This document shows positions 34,221 to 46,125 of a stretch of DNA of 64,000 bases, in pieces (the stretch's first letter is position 1; every line of letters begins with the position of its first letter). The position numbers and the translations under genes are program-made. Below the pieces are notes generated by a model, which worked only from the letters and a program-made list of their open reading frames with translations, ran no database searches and was not told the origin of the DNA. Source of the DNA: Arctopsyche grandis (lineage: Eukaryota; Arthropoda; Insecta; Trichoptera; Hydropsychidae); NCBI RefSeq assembly GCF_051622035.1, contig NC_135358.1, positions 13,516,001 to 13,580,000 of the forward strand, in the 5' to 3' direction.

Positions 34221-35429
34221 TGAATTCAAAGAGGACGATCAGGGAAATTGGTTGGAATTTGCTCGAGATGATGGAATGAAAAGGGGAGAGGGACGGGAAT
34301 GCCGTCTATCGGGATTAACGGTCGTCTGACTAGTTGTTGAACTCCTCTGAACTTCCCTTTATTAGTGTCTCAACCTTAAGACTGGTTAGAAATAAAATAC
34401 GCGTATGTTATAACTTTTGACTGAATTCATTGTTAGTTTTAGAAATGTTTTTTTTATTTTATATCTACTATGTCTTCGATTGAGCCCTGTCTTTGGAGTT
34501 TGGACTTTATGACACGCATCGCTTTGTGAAATCTCACTTTTGACCTACATTCATGTATGTACGATCGCAAACGGTTTTCTAACGTGCGTTCGATTGTGTG
34601 TTTTTTTCCTACTATTGTCTCTTTCTCTTTCTTCTGTAGATACTATGTAAAAATGGTCGGTTGAATAAGCGACTAAAACTAATGTATTCAATATTGTTCA
34701 ACAAGATATGTATGTATGTATGTAGTTTTTTAGCATTGCTCATGTGATAAGTATTCATTAATTTTGCACTTTGAACGTAATGAGTGGTTATATTGTATGC
34801 AAGTGTTTCCTTTTATGAATAATATAAAATATTTAGGTTTTTATTGTCATACTCATTCTATCACGTTTCTGAATGATGCATTTTTATCACCTTCATTTGT
34901 GCCAACCCGTGTTGCAACGTGCATTTTTTCCCAGAAATTATTCAGTCATCTTTTATGGAGATACTGTTGAAGTTTTTAAATTCCTCATTCAGCTTAGAAT
35001 TTTGAATTGTGTAGAATAATTTGATCACACTGTTTGAAATTTAAAAATACATTAGAATGTTTTTATGTATAAACGCCATTTTGATTTGGAACACTTTTTC
35101 AATTAGTTTTTAAGGTTTCAATTTTAATTAATGGAAATTAAGTAATAACGTCAGTAATAACCACACAGGGTGGATGATTTGTGTACCAATTGGGTTGAAA
35201 CCAATAAATTGAACCATTTTCGTTGAAGATGGTAATGAAAATGTCATTATTTCTAACCATTATTTACAAATAAAATTGTTGTTACGTAAAAACCTTTTTT
35301 ATTATATTGAATTGAAGCTGAAAAAAGGATTTTTGATTTAAAGTTTTCCATGTGAATTTTCCAATCAAACGAATCGAAAACAAATCAAAGTTTTTATGAC
35401 GACGACAATATTATTTTCAATATTTGATA

Positions 35430-35492
35430 TGTTTTGCCATGTTTAAGCTGTTTATATTACAAATACCGAGCGAAACCGGGTAAAAACACTAA
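35430..35492 (+). mobile_element. Helitron 3' end fragment
   Basis: gccatgtttaagctgtttat, then ataccgagcgaaaccgggta and cactaa, matches the last 60 bp of the Helitron at 20983. The terminal CTAG reads CTAA. Confidence 0.65.
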
Positions 35493-35949
35493 AGCACAAA
35501 CTAGCAGGATGACATTCTACACTATACAACTTTATTAATGGGAGTTTTTTTCAATTTAATCTATTTAATTTAACCAGGCGTGGAATGAGGTACTGCAGTA
35601 CCTCAATCAAATCAAACGGATAACTCAACTTTTCATACTAATTAAAGTGCGTCTGAATATCGTATTCATAGACTTTGAAAGAAACACGATGTAGAATCCT
35701 GTTAAAATGTGCTGTTATGAGAGTAGATTTGCATGATTGGTCCGTTCCTATATTGGTCCATTCTATTGTAACGTTCCAACGGGAACATGTTGATATTGTA
35801 TGCATTCTCGTCGTTATTTGTGACTGAAATAGACGAAGCAGGAACTGCAGAGTGCGCTGTGGCTAGCTATGCATTAGTGCGCTTGCGTTCCCAGCTTGCC
35901 CATGGTCAGTTGCACCATGGGAGCGACTCGCGTTGACAATCGAATTTGT

Positions 35950-36017
35950 GCGTTTTGAACTGTTGTCGGCGTTTTGAACTGTTGTCGGCGTTTTGAACTG
36001 TTGTCGGCGTTTTGAAG
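35950..36017. repeat. 19-bp tandem repeat, about 3.5 units
   Basis: gttttgaactgttgtcggc is repeated three times without change, followed by a partial unit. Confidence 0.95.
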
Positions 36018-36511
36018 TATTCACCGAGCTCGGTATTATTTTCGTCCGAAGTATGAATCACTCGATGCGAGCGATAAGGGCTAAAGGTGATCGGCTGGCA
36101 CTGTGCCGTATTCGTTTCATACACCTGCGTTCGACTCACCTGTTGCGTTCGTCTCGGCCATACGAGTTTTTTGACGCGCTGACCGAATTGTTATGGTTCG
36201 GACATTAGCATTGACTCGCCGCGCCCCTCCTTTTGTCGTCAACTGTCGATTTGCGTTCTTCTGTTATTATTTTTTTTTATATGCCTGTGTGGGGGGGCAT
36301 TGCGCTCATGTGAAAATAAAAAGATAAATTTTATCTGATCGCTGATATAATCAGTTCACGGCGTAGGACGTATGAAGTTATTTATTCGTCGTGTCGTCCT
36401 TATGTCAATTATTCATGCCACGAATACAGTCGGTAGTGTATAATAATAAGTATGTATGTAGCAGGAGGAATTTAATTTTTAAATTATACCAAAAAGAACT
36501 ACCTACAAACC

Positions 36512-36890
36512 CGGTGCGCTCCGTTTTACCAACTTGCAATATCGCAAGACTCGTTTTCTCAACGTTTCGTCTGCTTAAACAGGTGTTTGTATATTGTATA
36601 CAAAAATGTTTTTTGTATACATCTTTAATATTCGAGACATATTGTGATCATTCGTAGATTTTTAAGCTATTAATAAACCTTTAAAATATTAAAAAATATT
36701 ATACATCAATTCTTATTGTTTTTTAATAGTTAGTGTGTATATCATAAAATAAGTATTTCACTATGTAAAACATTTTCTTATGTGTTTTGTATATATGTAT
36801 GTATACAAACTTGATGATAAAATACACCGAAAAAGTTGGGAAAATGAGTCTTGAGATATTGCAAGTTGGTGGAACGAGGTAGATCTGATG
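36512..36890. mobile_element. Inverted-repeat element, 379 bp
   Basis: The left arm cggtgcgctccgttttacca, acttgcaatatcgcaagact, cgttttctcaac is answered on the right by gttgggaaaatgagtcttga and gatattgcaagttggtggaa. The element has the same terminal segment as the fragment at 52525-52613. The interior is AT-rich with no ORF. Confidence 0.7.
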
Positions 36891-37254
36891 CAGTGAAATA
36901 TCAAGATCGTCAGACAGTACCCTTTGCAGTCAAATGGCCTTTGGAAGGGGTTGTTAGTTCTAACCTAACCTAACCAGAATTGACAAAAACTGAGTTCTGG
37001 AGCGAAATCCTCTGTCTGTCGGGCACCCAAAGTTTAAGACCAATTAGAACCTCTGGAATTTGACTTTCACCCTTATTATTAATCATGGGAGGATTATTGT
37101 ATTTATAGAAAATGTGCCAGGTAAATATTTCTCATTATGTTGAAACTAGTGCCAGGGGTTTTCAATATTCTTTATAAAATTTATATTTTCCCATGATGGC
37201 ATTACGGGCTACCCTCGAGCGACACGTATGGTATGAAACTTGTAAATATGTATG

Positions 37255-37557
37255 TACATATGTACATTTATAGTTTATAAATTTGAATTCGTATTCAAAT
37301 AGTGGCGACATAGTGAGTAGAATGGTTTTGCCAATTTGATGAGGAACCGTTTTAACAATGAAATCAGGTAATTTGATAAACTCTCATAGGAAATGATGAC
37401 TTGCAGTCAAAAATATATACATACATAAGTCTGGCCAGTTTTCTTCACAAATACTTCCGAATCAATTCGTTTCAATTGAGGACAACCCAGGGCTTGAACC
37501 AGGGAATCTCTCGGTGGTTAGCATTAACGCAACCATCCAGCCATACTGTTGGCTAAT
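37255..37557 (-). mobile_element. tRNA-derived SINE, truncated copy
   Basis: On the + strand it shows agtggcgacatagtgagtag, aaccgttttaacaatgaaat, and a degenerate tRNA-like head cagggcttgaaccagggaat near 37490. It is the same order as the SINEs at 55260 and 62598, but the 3' third is missing. Confidence 0.75.
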
Positions 37558-39790
37558 ATAGTAATAGAAATATTTATGTACATATATATGTAGAAATTTA
37601 TAATGAAGAAAACTATGATTAAATAAATAATTAATAATATTTTGACGGGCGATTTCTTATGCACAATTTACATATGCATATTATACGTATTTGCAAAAGC
37701 AAACTCAAAAGTTAACGATAGTAAAGAATAGTAAATTGCTCCTGTTACATACTATTATTAAATTTTAATAGTCTGGCTTTATACTGTAAAACAAAAAAAA
37801 CGTGCTGTTGCTAGTATCATTAAATTGCTTATGCAGGTTGGCTCCATTATGTAGAACTACGACTGAATACAAAGGAAGTTTCGTAAATTATGGTTGGAAA
37901 TTTCTGATATCTCGGTGTATTTATCGATGTTGAAAGTCAGTCAATGTTGAAAGATATTTTATTATTGATTAGATTCACGATGAATATTTATTGCAATTTG
38001 ATTTATTGGTGCCAAGTTATTTCAAAGAGGGTGAATCATTATTGCATTTGAAATGCAAGTTCCTGGAATTGGGGTGCGATAGTCACAAATGTTTCCTTTA
38101 ACTTCTCTCTATCTGCTGGTGGATTGCATCTACGCGTGTCAGTCTCGCGTGTGGTCTTTCGTCTCTGAAGGTACCAGTCCGAGACTCCTTTGTCCAGTAA
38201 ACGTCCTGCTTCTACTTTGATATTCCGCCCATTTCCGTTCCAGCACTAACCCTCCCCATAACTTTCGTGAATTACTCGTTTGCTACGTCGACTCGTTCCT
38301 CTTCTGAGCTATTTCAACCGCGCGTTTACTTCAAAACATTCAAATTGCAACTAGGCCAACACGAAAATATATATTTTATCGTTTCTTCTTTATCACCAGT
38401 GCAATGGGGTGAACGAGTTTTTGTTTAACAGTCGCGAGTTAGTGCTATCGCATTTCTATTGTCTTTTTTTATTTATTTTCTTTTCAATTCGCCACGTTTA
38501 TCCTGTCGTACACGTACATTTTTTGGCACGGTGCATCGTTATCTTCACTTTTGTGGGGCGCATCCGGACGCTCAAGTTAAAATAACAATGAGAGCTGTGC
38601 CCAAGGCACAACACAAATGTACATACGTCTACGCAACAAAGAGAAATAGAAAGAGATTCCCACTAATGTCGAAATGTCAGCTTCACATGGTCGCTCACCA
38701 GGAAGCCCCCTTGGTCATGGGAACCCTGTGATGTCACATCGCGTGTCGCTACTACACGTCTTCTGCTCCTTTGGGTCGGTTGTATAAATGCATATCGTGG
38801 CCATGGGGGAAATGACACACGAGTTTGCTCGCCGAGCCACGTGTGACGACATTCCAGAGAAATTTATTAAATTATTATTTGAATCCACGGTCGGTGTTGT
38901 ACGCATTGCTAATTGGTGAATTTGTATTAAACGAGACGAATATGATTCATCGCGAGTGTGAGATGTCGGAGCGAAGTAACGTTAACGGGTGTGGCCCACG
39001 CTCTAGGTTTTTTTTTCGTTCCTTATCGTACATACCTTTCCATCATTATGTCAGTGTTTCAAATCAGCAATTAGTATGCCATATTTAGGTATGCTGTTGG
39101 TTGTGTGCTGCTCGCATGAATCATTACGGGTTGAGCGACAAGCGTCGTTTTCGTTTTATTGCATACATTTCCTTTTATTGTGGTTTTTCTTTCATTTATT
39201 TGCATCGTTGCATTATTGCGCTATTGCCTTCTTATTGACAGTCGTCGACAAAAAAAATAGAAGTTCATTCGTATAGGTAATAGGTATACAGATTTAAGTC
39301 ATATTTAAAAATTTTCTTTATTTTTATTTTTTTTATATTGGGACATATGGTAAATAAGTGAATATTGATTAAATACTTCTGTATCTTGGTTACAATTAAT
39401 ATATCCCTTTTCAATAAATACATATACATATTATACTTCCCACGTTTGTATTTTGGTTAGAATCCCCCATTCGAATATATCTAATTCTTCTAATTGTTGC
39501 CATGGGTTGCTCTCTTTCTGACAACGGGACAACGGGATAGGCTACCTAAATATAGAACGGTCACATCAGTCATACCCCCAATCAATATCGCTATAATGAT
39601 ATACGTATTATAAGTACATATATAAATTAGCAATGGAACACAAAAACATGAAAATAATTAAAATTTTATAAAATAAGGAAAATTATCAAAATAAAAGATA
39701 AAAATAAAAATAATTGGCATTAAAAATATCAATATACACTGCTAATATGTTGAGAAGATTGATGCTGCATTTACACGAGTCCAATATATG
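37558..39790. other. Mostly unique gap
   Basis: The 38100-39020 part is less AT-rich and has no repeat hallmarks, so it may include regulatory DNA. The frames present (up to 90 codons) are unrecognised. Confidence 0.3.
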
Positions 39791-39798
39791 TAGGCGCA

Positions 39799-40270
39799 AA
39801 CATACTGAATCGTACGCCATTGTGGTGCTCGTGGCTTCTTGCTGGGAAAGGCGTTTCTTCAGGTCATTTTTAATTTGTACGATCTTATTATTTTTAAAAA
39901 TATTCTACATTTCTTCAAATATTGGAATCACCGTTATCGTCAAACCCATGTCAACACAAGGATAAAATATCACCCAAAACACTCTTGGGGGCGATATTTT
40001 ACTTGGGTGCCATAGCATAGATCAGGCGCGCCAGCGTTTTTTTTTACATGTGCATAACTATCTAAAAATACGTGTGAAATACCATTATATGTGTGAATTT
40101 AATAGCACGGGCACGATATTGATCTCATGTGGGAAAAAGCCGCTTTTTTGCCCTATATTTCTTCAAATATGGGAATCACTGTCAAACCTATGTCAATACG
40201 AAGATTTTAAGCCTGGATGCCAAAGCATGGATTATGCGTGCTAGCGTTTTTGTGCAAAACTATCTAAAAA
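39799..40270. repeat. Two MITE-2 fragments side by side
   Basis: taggcgcaaacatactgaat plus cgtacg at 39791-39816 is a terminus. The family core ttcttcaaatattggaatca appears near 39911 and again near 40165, and the tail gcgtgctagcgttttt appears twice (40029 and 40227). It looks like two overlapping or duplicated copies. Confidence 0.55.
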
Positions 40271-40352
40271 AAACCCAAAAAAAATAAAAAGCATCTAGAA
40301 CCAGGATAGTTGAAACCCTAAGAACCCAACATAAAGGCAGTGGGATATAACT

Positions 40353-40454
40353 AGTCACCGGAGCCTAAGGGGGCCGTGTATTGTTCAAAGGTTGTAAATG
40401 AATTGTTAAAGGTTTGCCGTACAATGGATAGCACTGTGACTATCCTACCTCTAG
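40353..40454. mobile_element. Small hAT-type MITE inserted in a LINE tail
   Basis: It runs from agtcaccggagcc to cctacctctag and is flanked by identical ATATAACT (40345-40352 and 40455-40462). LINE sequence matching 13315-13340 lies on both sides. A relative is at 58261-58394, sharing tattgttcaa and ttgttaaaggtttgccg. Confidence 0.75.
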
Positions 40455-40705
40455 ATATAACTGCTCAACCGGGTTGCTGGTGAAATTGACTTGCTTAATA
40501 TATGTAAGACATAAACTGGTTGAGTGGTTGTGGAGCAACAACCGTGGTTGATTTTATCAATTATAAATGTGATTTTTCCATCAAAATATAAACAGTTGGT
40601 TATTATTATGATTAAGGATATTAAGGCTGATATTATGATTGTGTGACTGGCCACAGTTACGCGTTAGAGTACTCTGTAATATCACTGTGGCTAATATGTC
40701 AAAAA
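40455..40705 (+). mobile_element. LINE 3' end, second copy of the 12811 family
   Basis: ctgctcaaccgggttgctgg, tgaaattgac, ggttgagtggttgt, then ggccacagttacgcgttaga and tcactgtggctaatatgt parallel the 3' end at 13335-13622. It is 5' truncated, and the TAAA tail has been replaced by an A-run. Confidence 0.82.
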
Positions 40706-42113
40706 AAATATGTATTTGTCTTTAGAGTACTTTTTACGTTTTGCTGATTTTAAGCTATCGAAAATAAATGCTGATTCCGCATGCGCGAGCAAAGGGAAAA
40801 TTTCTCGGAACCGAGGAACAAATTGTCAGATAACGGTGCATCAACGAGCGTACCGCAATGCAAATAATTGCATCGAGAGAATGGGTCGGTTGTGCAAACC
40901 GCCTGCCTGCCTGCCTATCGCAATAAGGAAACATTCCAAGAATTATGCAAGGAAATTTTGCGCTGTTCTCTTGGACGATTTCTCTCAGTCGTGTTCTTAT
41001 TGTGACGATTAGAATCTGCGAGCGTGTCCGACGAAATTGAGAACTGCTATTAGTTCTGTGCTGCTCCTCAGCAATTTCAATTTAATTAGCGACACTGGTG
41101 AAAGTGGATCGGCGAGCCGCACTATTTAGCTTATTGTTGGCAAAAATATTATATATAAAAAAAACAACACTATTTTTCCGATTTCAGAAAAGTTCTAATA
41201 AATTTATTCTTGCGTCATCGTCATTATTTTCGGTCCACGATTTTGGCCGTCAAGTTCGTGGTTAAAATTTAATGTAAATTATTATTTTTATTTATGGAGC
41301 AAATTTTTTTTCAAATTAATTTATTGATATTAAAAATTTAGCCACAATGAAGCATAAAAAGCTTACAATTAATTAATCCTTCAAATTTTTTTTCGTTGCC
41401 GTATTGAATTATTACATAAAATATGTATTTTTTTTTATAACATTGTCGACCGTGAAGTGTGTGAAAACGATTTATTTTCTATTGTAATTTATATGTATTG
41501 TTTTTGTGGGTTAAATATTTTGTGGGTTCATATTATAGTTTTATGACACGTATGTAGAGACATTTTTTTATATGATTGGGCGTTTGAACTCATTCTATCG
41601 CATGTTTTATTTACGTTGACGTCTTCGTAGTTCAATCGTTTTCTTTTAAAAAGACACTTAAAGTGTTGTGACACCATTATTTATCACTTGTTTACTAATG
41701 TTGTATATTAAACCTGTTCATTGTATGTGTACTCTGATATCAATGTAATAGCACTACTACTGGAATTCATAAATTTTATTAAATTCTCACCAACTCATGC
41801 ATAGGAATAAAATGTTATTAAAAGTTACATATATATGTACATTCATACTGATATCAATTTTCCTGCTATTACAGAAAAATATGTATGCATATTTACGTTC
41901 TCATTTTAATTTTTTATTAATAATAAATAATATATAAGATTTTTAAAAATGTTTTCAGGCAAATTATTCACTCAAGTGCTGCTTTATATCTGAGCTTTCC
42001 ATATGAAATCATATTTTAAATGACAAATCTTGTATAATCGCTTATTTTTCATATAAGCGAGTTTCTATTGAAAATCTTCACGAATTGTGTAATTAATGTA
42101 CATATACAAACGT
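40706..42113. other. Gap with a 100-codon unrecognised frame
   Basis: The + frame 40710-41012 starts in the LINE tail flank, has no recognised motif and no splice context. The rest is AT-rich. Confidence 0.3.
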
Positions 42114-42628
42114 ACAGTTGAAGTGTATTTTCTAGTTGGAATATATTCCATCTAACTTGGTACCAATTCCCTTATAGTTGAAGTGTACTTTAAGTTGTAA
42201 TATATTTTGACTAGTCTGAATATATAAGTTCTAAAACACGTAGTGGTACCGAAAGTCCAGTTCAATAAGTTGGTACCAGGTAAGATGGAGAGGTTAAGTT
42301 TTCGTGAAAACATCATTCGACTATCAAATTGAATTTGAAAGTCACATTTTTGTTTTGAACACATTCTTAGAGCTATCGTAATACGGTACCCATTACCTTT
42401 ATTCGTAATATCTAGCAAATATTAACGCTTTATTGAATTCTTAAGCATTAGTAAAAACATTAGAACTGTCAAAACTCAACTGTTATATTACAACTGGCGC
42501 ACACTGTTGAAATTACATTTGTGCCTGTAGAGCTACATATAATTTACTAGTTGAATTGTATTCGAATATTAATGACCTAAAGCGCCAGTTGGAATATATT
42601 ACAACTGAGAATACACTTCGACTGCAAC
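42114..42628. mobile_element. Inverted-repeat element of about 515 bp
   Basis: The left arm cagttgaagtgtattttcta plus gttggaatatattcca is inverted at the right (ttggaatatattacaactga, gaatacacttcgactgc). Additional partial copies of the arm lie at 42175-42210 and 42480-42500, so the interior may be built of arm duplications. Confidence 0.65.
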
Positions 42629-43399
42629 ATATACATTTCATATACCGACTAGACGAGTCTGTACAGTGTAATTTATTACTGTTTAATATTGATTTGAGGA
42701 GAAAGTTGAGCAATTTAAGAGTGATGCACAGCGCACATTGATTGCTGTGATTGAATTTTTGCGGTTTTCATTTCTTTTGCAATATCCTGTTATCTTCAAT
42801 TCTAATTTATCATATTTACGAAGCAAAATTGGGCTTATCCAGTGCACATTAATTCGGCTCACGACAATAACAACACGGACAACGAAATAAAATCACATTA
42901 TTCTGTTTTGATCGAAATAAAATCACATCATTCTGATCGGAAATTTTTGAAACTCCCCATGTAGAAAAAAATCAACAAGAGGATTTTCCTTATTAAATAT
43001 TATAAAGAAGTCTTTGGTATATTATTTTTTTTATTTACATGCCCTTCTCGTGAATTACAATTAATGCGGGTTATTTAGGTTAAACAATTACACAGGCTTA
43101 GCTTAGTAAAGTAAAACTGGGAAATAAAAATAATCTTATCTTTCGCTCGGTCTTCGTTCTAACAAAATAAATTTAATACGAAAGTGATCTTCAGTTTAAC
43201 GCATTGTATGTTAGATTGTATCAAAAACTTTCATTATTCGTTAGAGTACATTACATGTTTGTGTCTACAATTATGCTTGTATTCTGTTTTATTTGTTCAA
43301 GAATTTCAATAAAATCATTATTCATGTTGATTCCTTAGAAGTACATAGATAGTTGCTCTATTTTAGTTAGTACGTTTATAGTTTTGTGTTGGCGTGTAC

Positions 43400-43900
43400 G
43401 GTAGGCGTTCACTACCAACGGTGGTGAACGTCTGACCGGTGTAGCAGAGCTGTTTTGTTTGTCTTCAGGAATGCACTGGCTTTGGTCAATGATCCTGACC
43501 TTGGGATACACACAAAGGTCGACCCTCCCTTCCACATCTCTATTGGTGAAAAACGTCTTCGAGCCACTCGATACATTTTCCGTCCTTGCAAAACAAGTCC
43601 TACGATGAATTCGCTATTTGGTTTGTTTGGAATTTTTGTCGTAGGCACTAAGCTCTTATAACGTCATTGGCCGACCCCGCTTCGTATCCTTTCACCTTCT
43701 ACCGTGAAGACCGGCTCTTCTGCTGCGGCGAGGTCACTCTTTGTTGCAGTTTTAATTGCGATTCAGTTATTGACGATTCGTCTCCGTCGATGTGCACCGT
43801 CATGTCATCCGCACCGCGGATTCACATGGGAAGTCCGTTCGGTGATGATGACGATGTGACCCTGGTCGCAATTTGCATTTTCTGAAACGAATCCATTGTT
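43400..43900. other. Moderately GC-rich unique stretch
   Basis: Several overlapping frames of 60-78 codons on both strands, none recognised. No transposon hallmarks. Possibly conserved non-coding DNA. Confidence 0.2.
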
Positions 43901-45904
43901 TTGACGGGAAAAAATAGTGCGACCGGCGGCATCGAATCCGCAGAATACATATGTACTAGCTATATAATGAAATGATCGTGACGTTTAGTATTATTTATAT
44001 TTCGGAATGTGTCCCTGTCGTCTGTGAGTCACATCGGTATTTAATTGATACCCAGTAAGGTCAGCATTTATTTAATTTGTACCCATAGGATGACAGTTGC
44101 CATTTGTCGACCTACCTACATACTACATATGTTCAAGTTGGTTGGTCACCTTCCCTGTAAGAAATCCGTTTTATCGCGTTTTCCTCGTTGACGTTTTACC
44201 AGCTTATAAAAAAAATGTGATTAATGATCAACGCCGGCATTCTTGCAGTTTGCATGCATATACATACATACATACATATGTGGATAGTCAGAATGTTTGT
44301 ATAGAAACTCTCGATATTTTATTATACGGTTTCAAATCAGCAGTTTCAGTTCACGGACCCATTTTATAATCAGAAAGCTGTGAACCACATACGAAAAATC
44401 CAACTAAATTTTGAAAAAAATGTCTATGTATTATATGTATGTGCACAGACAGGCCCGACTCGAGGGTGTATGACGAGGGTGTTTATATTTCGGTTAATGT
44501 CGCGTTTCAGCAGTATTTTATTAAAATATAATTCCATTTTACCATTTGTACCGGTGTCAGTTAATTGTTTTGACAAGTTTTTTTCACGAGTCGTTGATAT
44601 TTGACAATCGACTTCCTGCGTTCCTCGTAAATGATAATATTTTACAGTTAGTATTGCTACTGCGAGTAGAAATATTAAGTCGAATATAGAATGTTTCATA
44701 ATTTCAAAGACAACCATTTTTTTTCAATTTTATAATCAGAAAAAATCGCTGCGCCCCTAGGCATTTGCCTAGTTTGCTGCCCCTTTGACCCGGCCCTTTT
44801 ACTTTAGTATATGTGCATAGTATGCACTGTATACAAAAGTAACAATCACTAATTCATTTGTTAAGTAGACACAATTCAGCCGTTATATAAATACGTATTA
44901 ATTTTTTTATTCAAATAACTTTTTTTTTATATTTTAAAATAAAATTCACCTTTTGCATAGTATTTGAATTTCAAAATTTTGCAAATAAAAATGTACTATT
45001 TTTATCCGAGCTGACAATATATAAATTTTCGGCTTGATTGTGATCATAGTGTTTCTTGATATCATCGGTATAGTGTTTTTGATGTGTAATGTATAAAATT
45101 TTTGTCGTCAGCACTAGTCAGTGTGCCATGACGCTGTTGTCGCGAACGCAGTGTGACTACTACTAGTACTAGTAGTAGTAGTTTTCGAGTTCAATCACCG
45201 ATCGGCGGTATAGCAGTGGTTAAACCCAAACTATAAATACACTGTATAAATGCGGTTTTGAGATCTTTGTATGTATGTATTTACAAAATAAAGGAAATGT
45301 TTTCACTCGGTTAAATTGAACAGCACTGACTAAATCCAGGTGCTGTAGGGACGCCATTGCAGCTCTCTTTCGGCCATGTGTTTGTGCACACCCAAGTGTA
45401 TTTATACTTCGTAAGTAATGGGCGTTAACTTTCATCGTGATTTATTTTCTTATATGGGTTTAGCGTGGCGTCGGGGCTCCGCCCTTGACCCGATGGGACA
45501 CGGCGCCCCCTGTGACCGCAGGCCCGTCGCGACGCCTTGTGCAACAACCACTGTCAAGTTCGTTATACCTTTACCCTCGCTCATCCTTTCGTGTCAATTT
45601 TTAAAAATTAAAAATCTCAACCTCCTTCCAACGAAATTCCAATATTCCGAACCGATTTATTTGCTAATTCAGCTCGCTGTATTGTGCCGGCCACGCCATA
45701 AACTCTATTTTGCTTGATACGATAGATTGGATCAAGCATACTTGAAGGTGTGTGGTTGTCACCACAGCCATTACCTTGCAAACTTGACAATAGACTTGAT
45801 GGTGTGTAGCCGGCATTAGTAATAAGGTAATAACATGAAATAATGCAGCAAAGGATCGGTCGGTAACCTACCTTTGCTACATTGTAAACTTCGTAGATCA
45901 TATA

Positions 45905-46125
45905 ATCAACGTTTTTTATTACAAGGTTTTTATTAGTTTCATTTGTGCAGCGATAAGTGTTCCCTTCATAAAACTCTTCCGATCGCTTTGAATGTTTGCC
46001 ATTTGGCGATGTTTGGCCCACGATAGAGATTTCTATTTTGTCCGATAGTGATAGTGAAATATAATCATAATTAACATTTTTCAAGATTCGAAAATTTTGG
46101 TGGTGTTGGTGACAGCTAGCTTTTG
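45905..46125. repeat. MITE-1, diverged body fragment
   Basis: tttttattagtttcatttgt, cttccgatcgctttgaat and gtgacagctagct follow the order of the 23930 copy. Confidence 0.55.

Noticed and set aside
35950..36017. CRISPR-like array
   Set aside because: The units are direct tandem repeats with no spacers, in a eukaryotic sequence.
44735..44800. hAT-like end cctttgacccggccc
   Set aside because: Only one end is visible and no partner or duplication was found, so it is not listed as an element.
45617..46084. Minus-strand open frame of 155 codons
   Set aside because: Half of it lies in a MITE-1 copy; no motif recognised.
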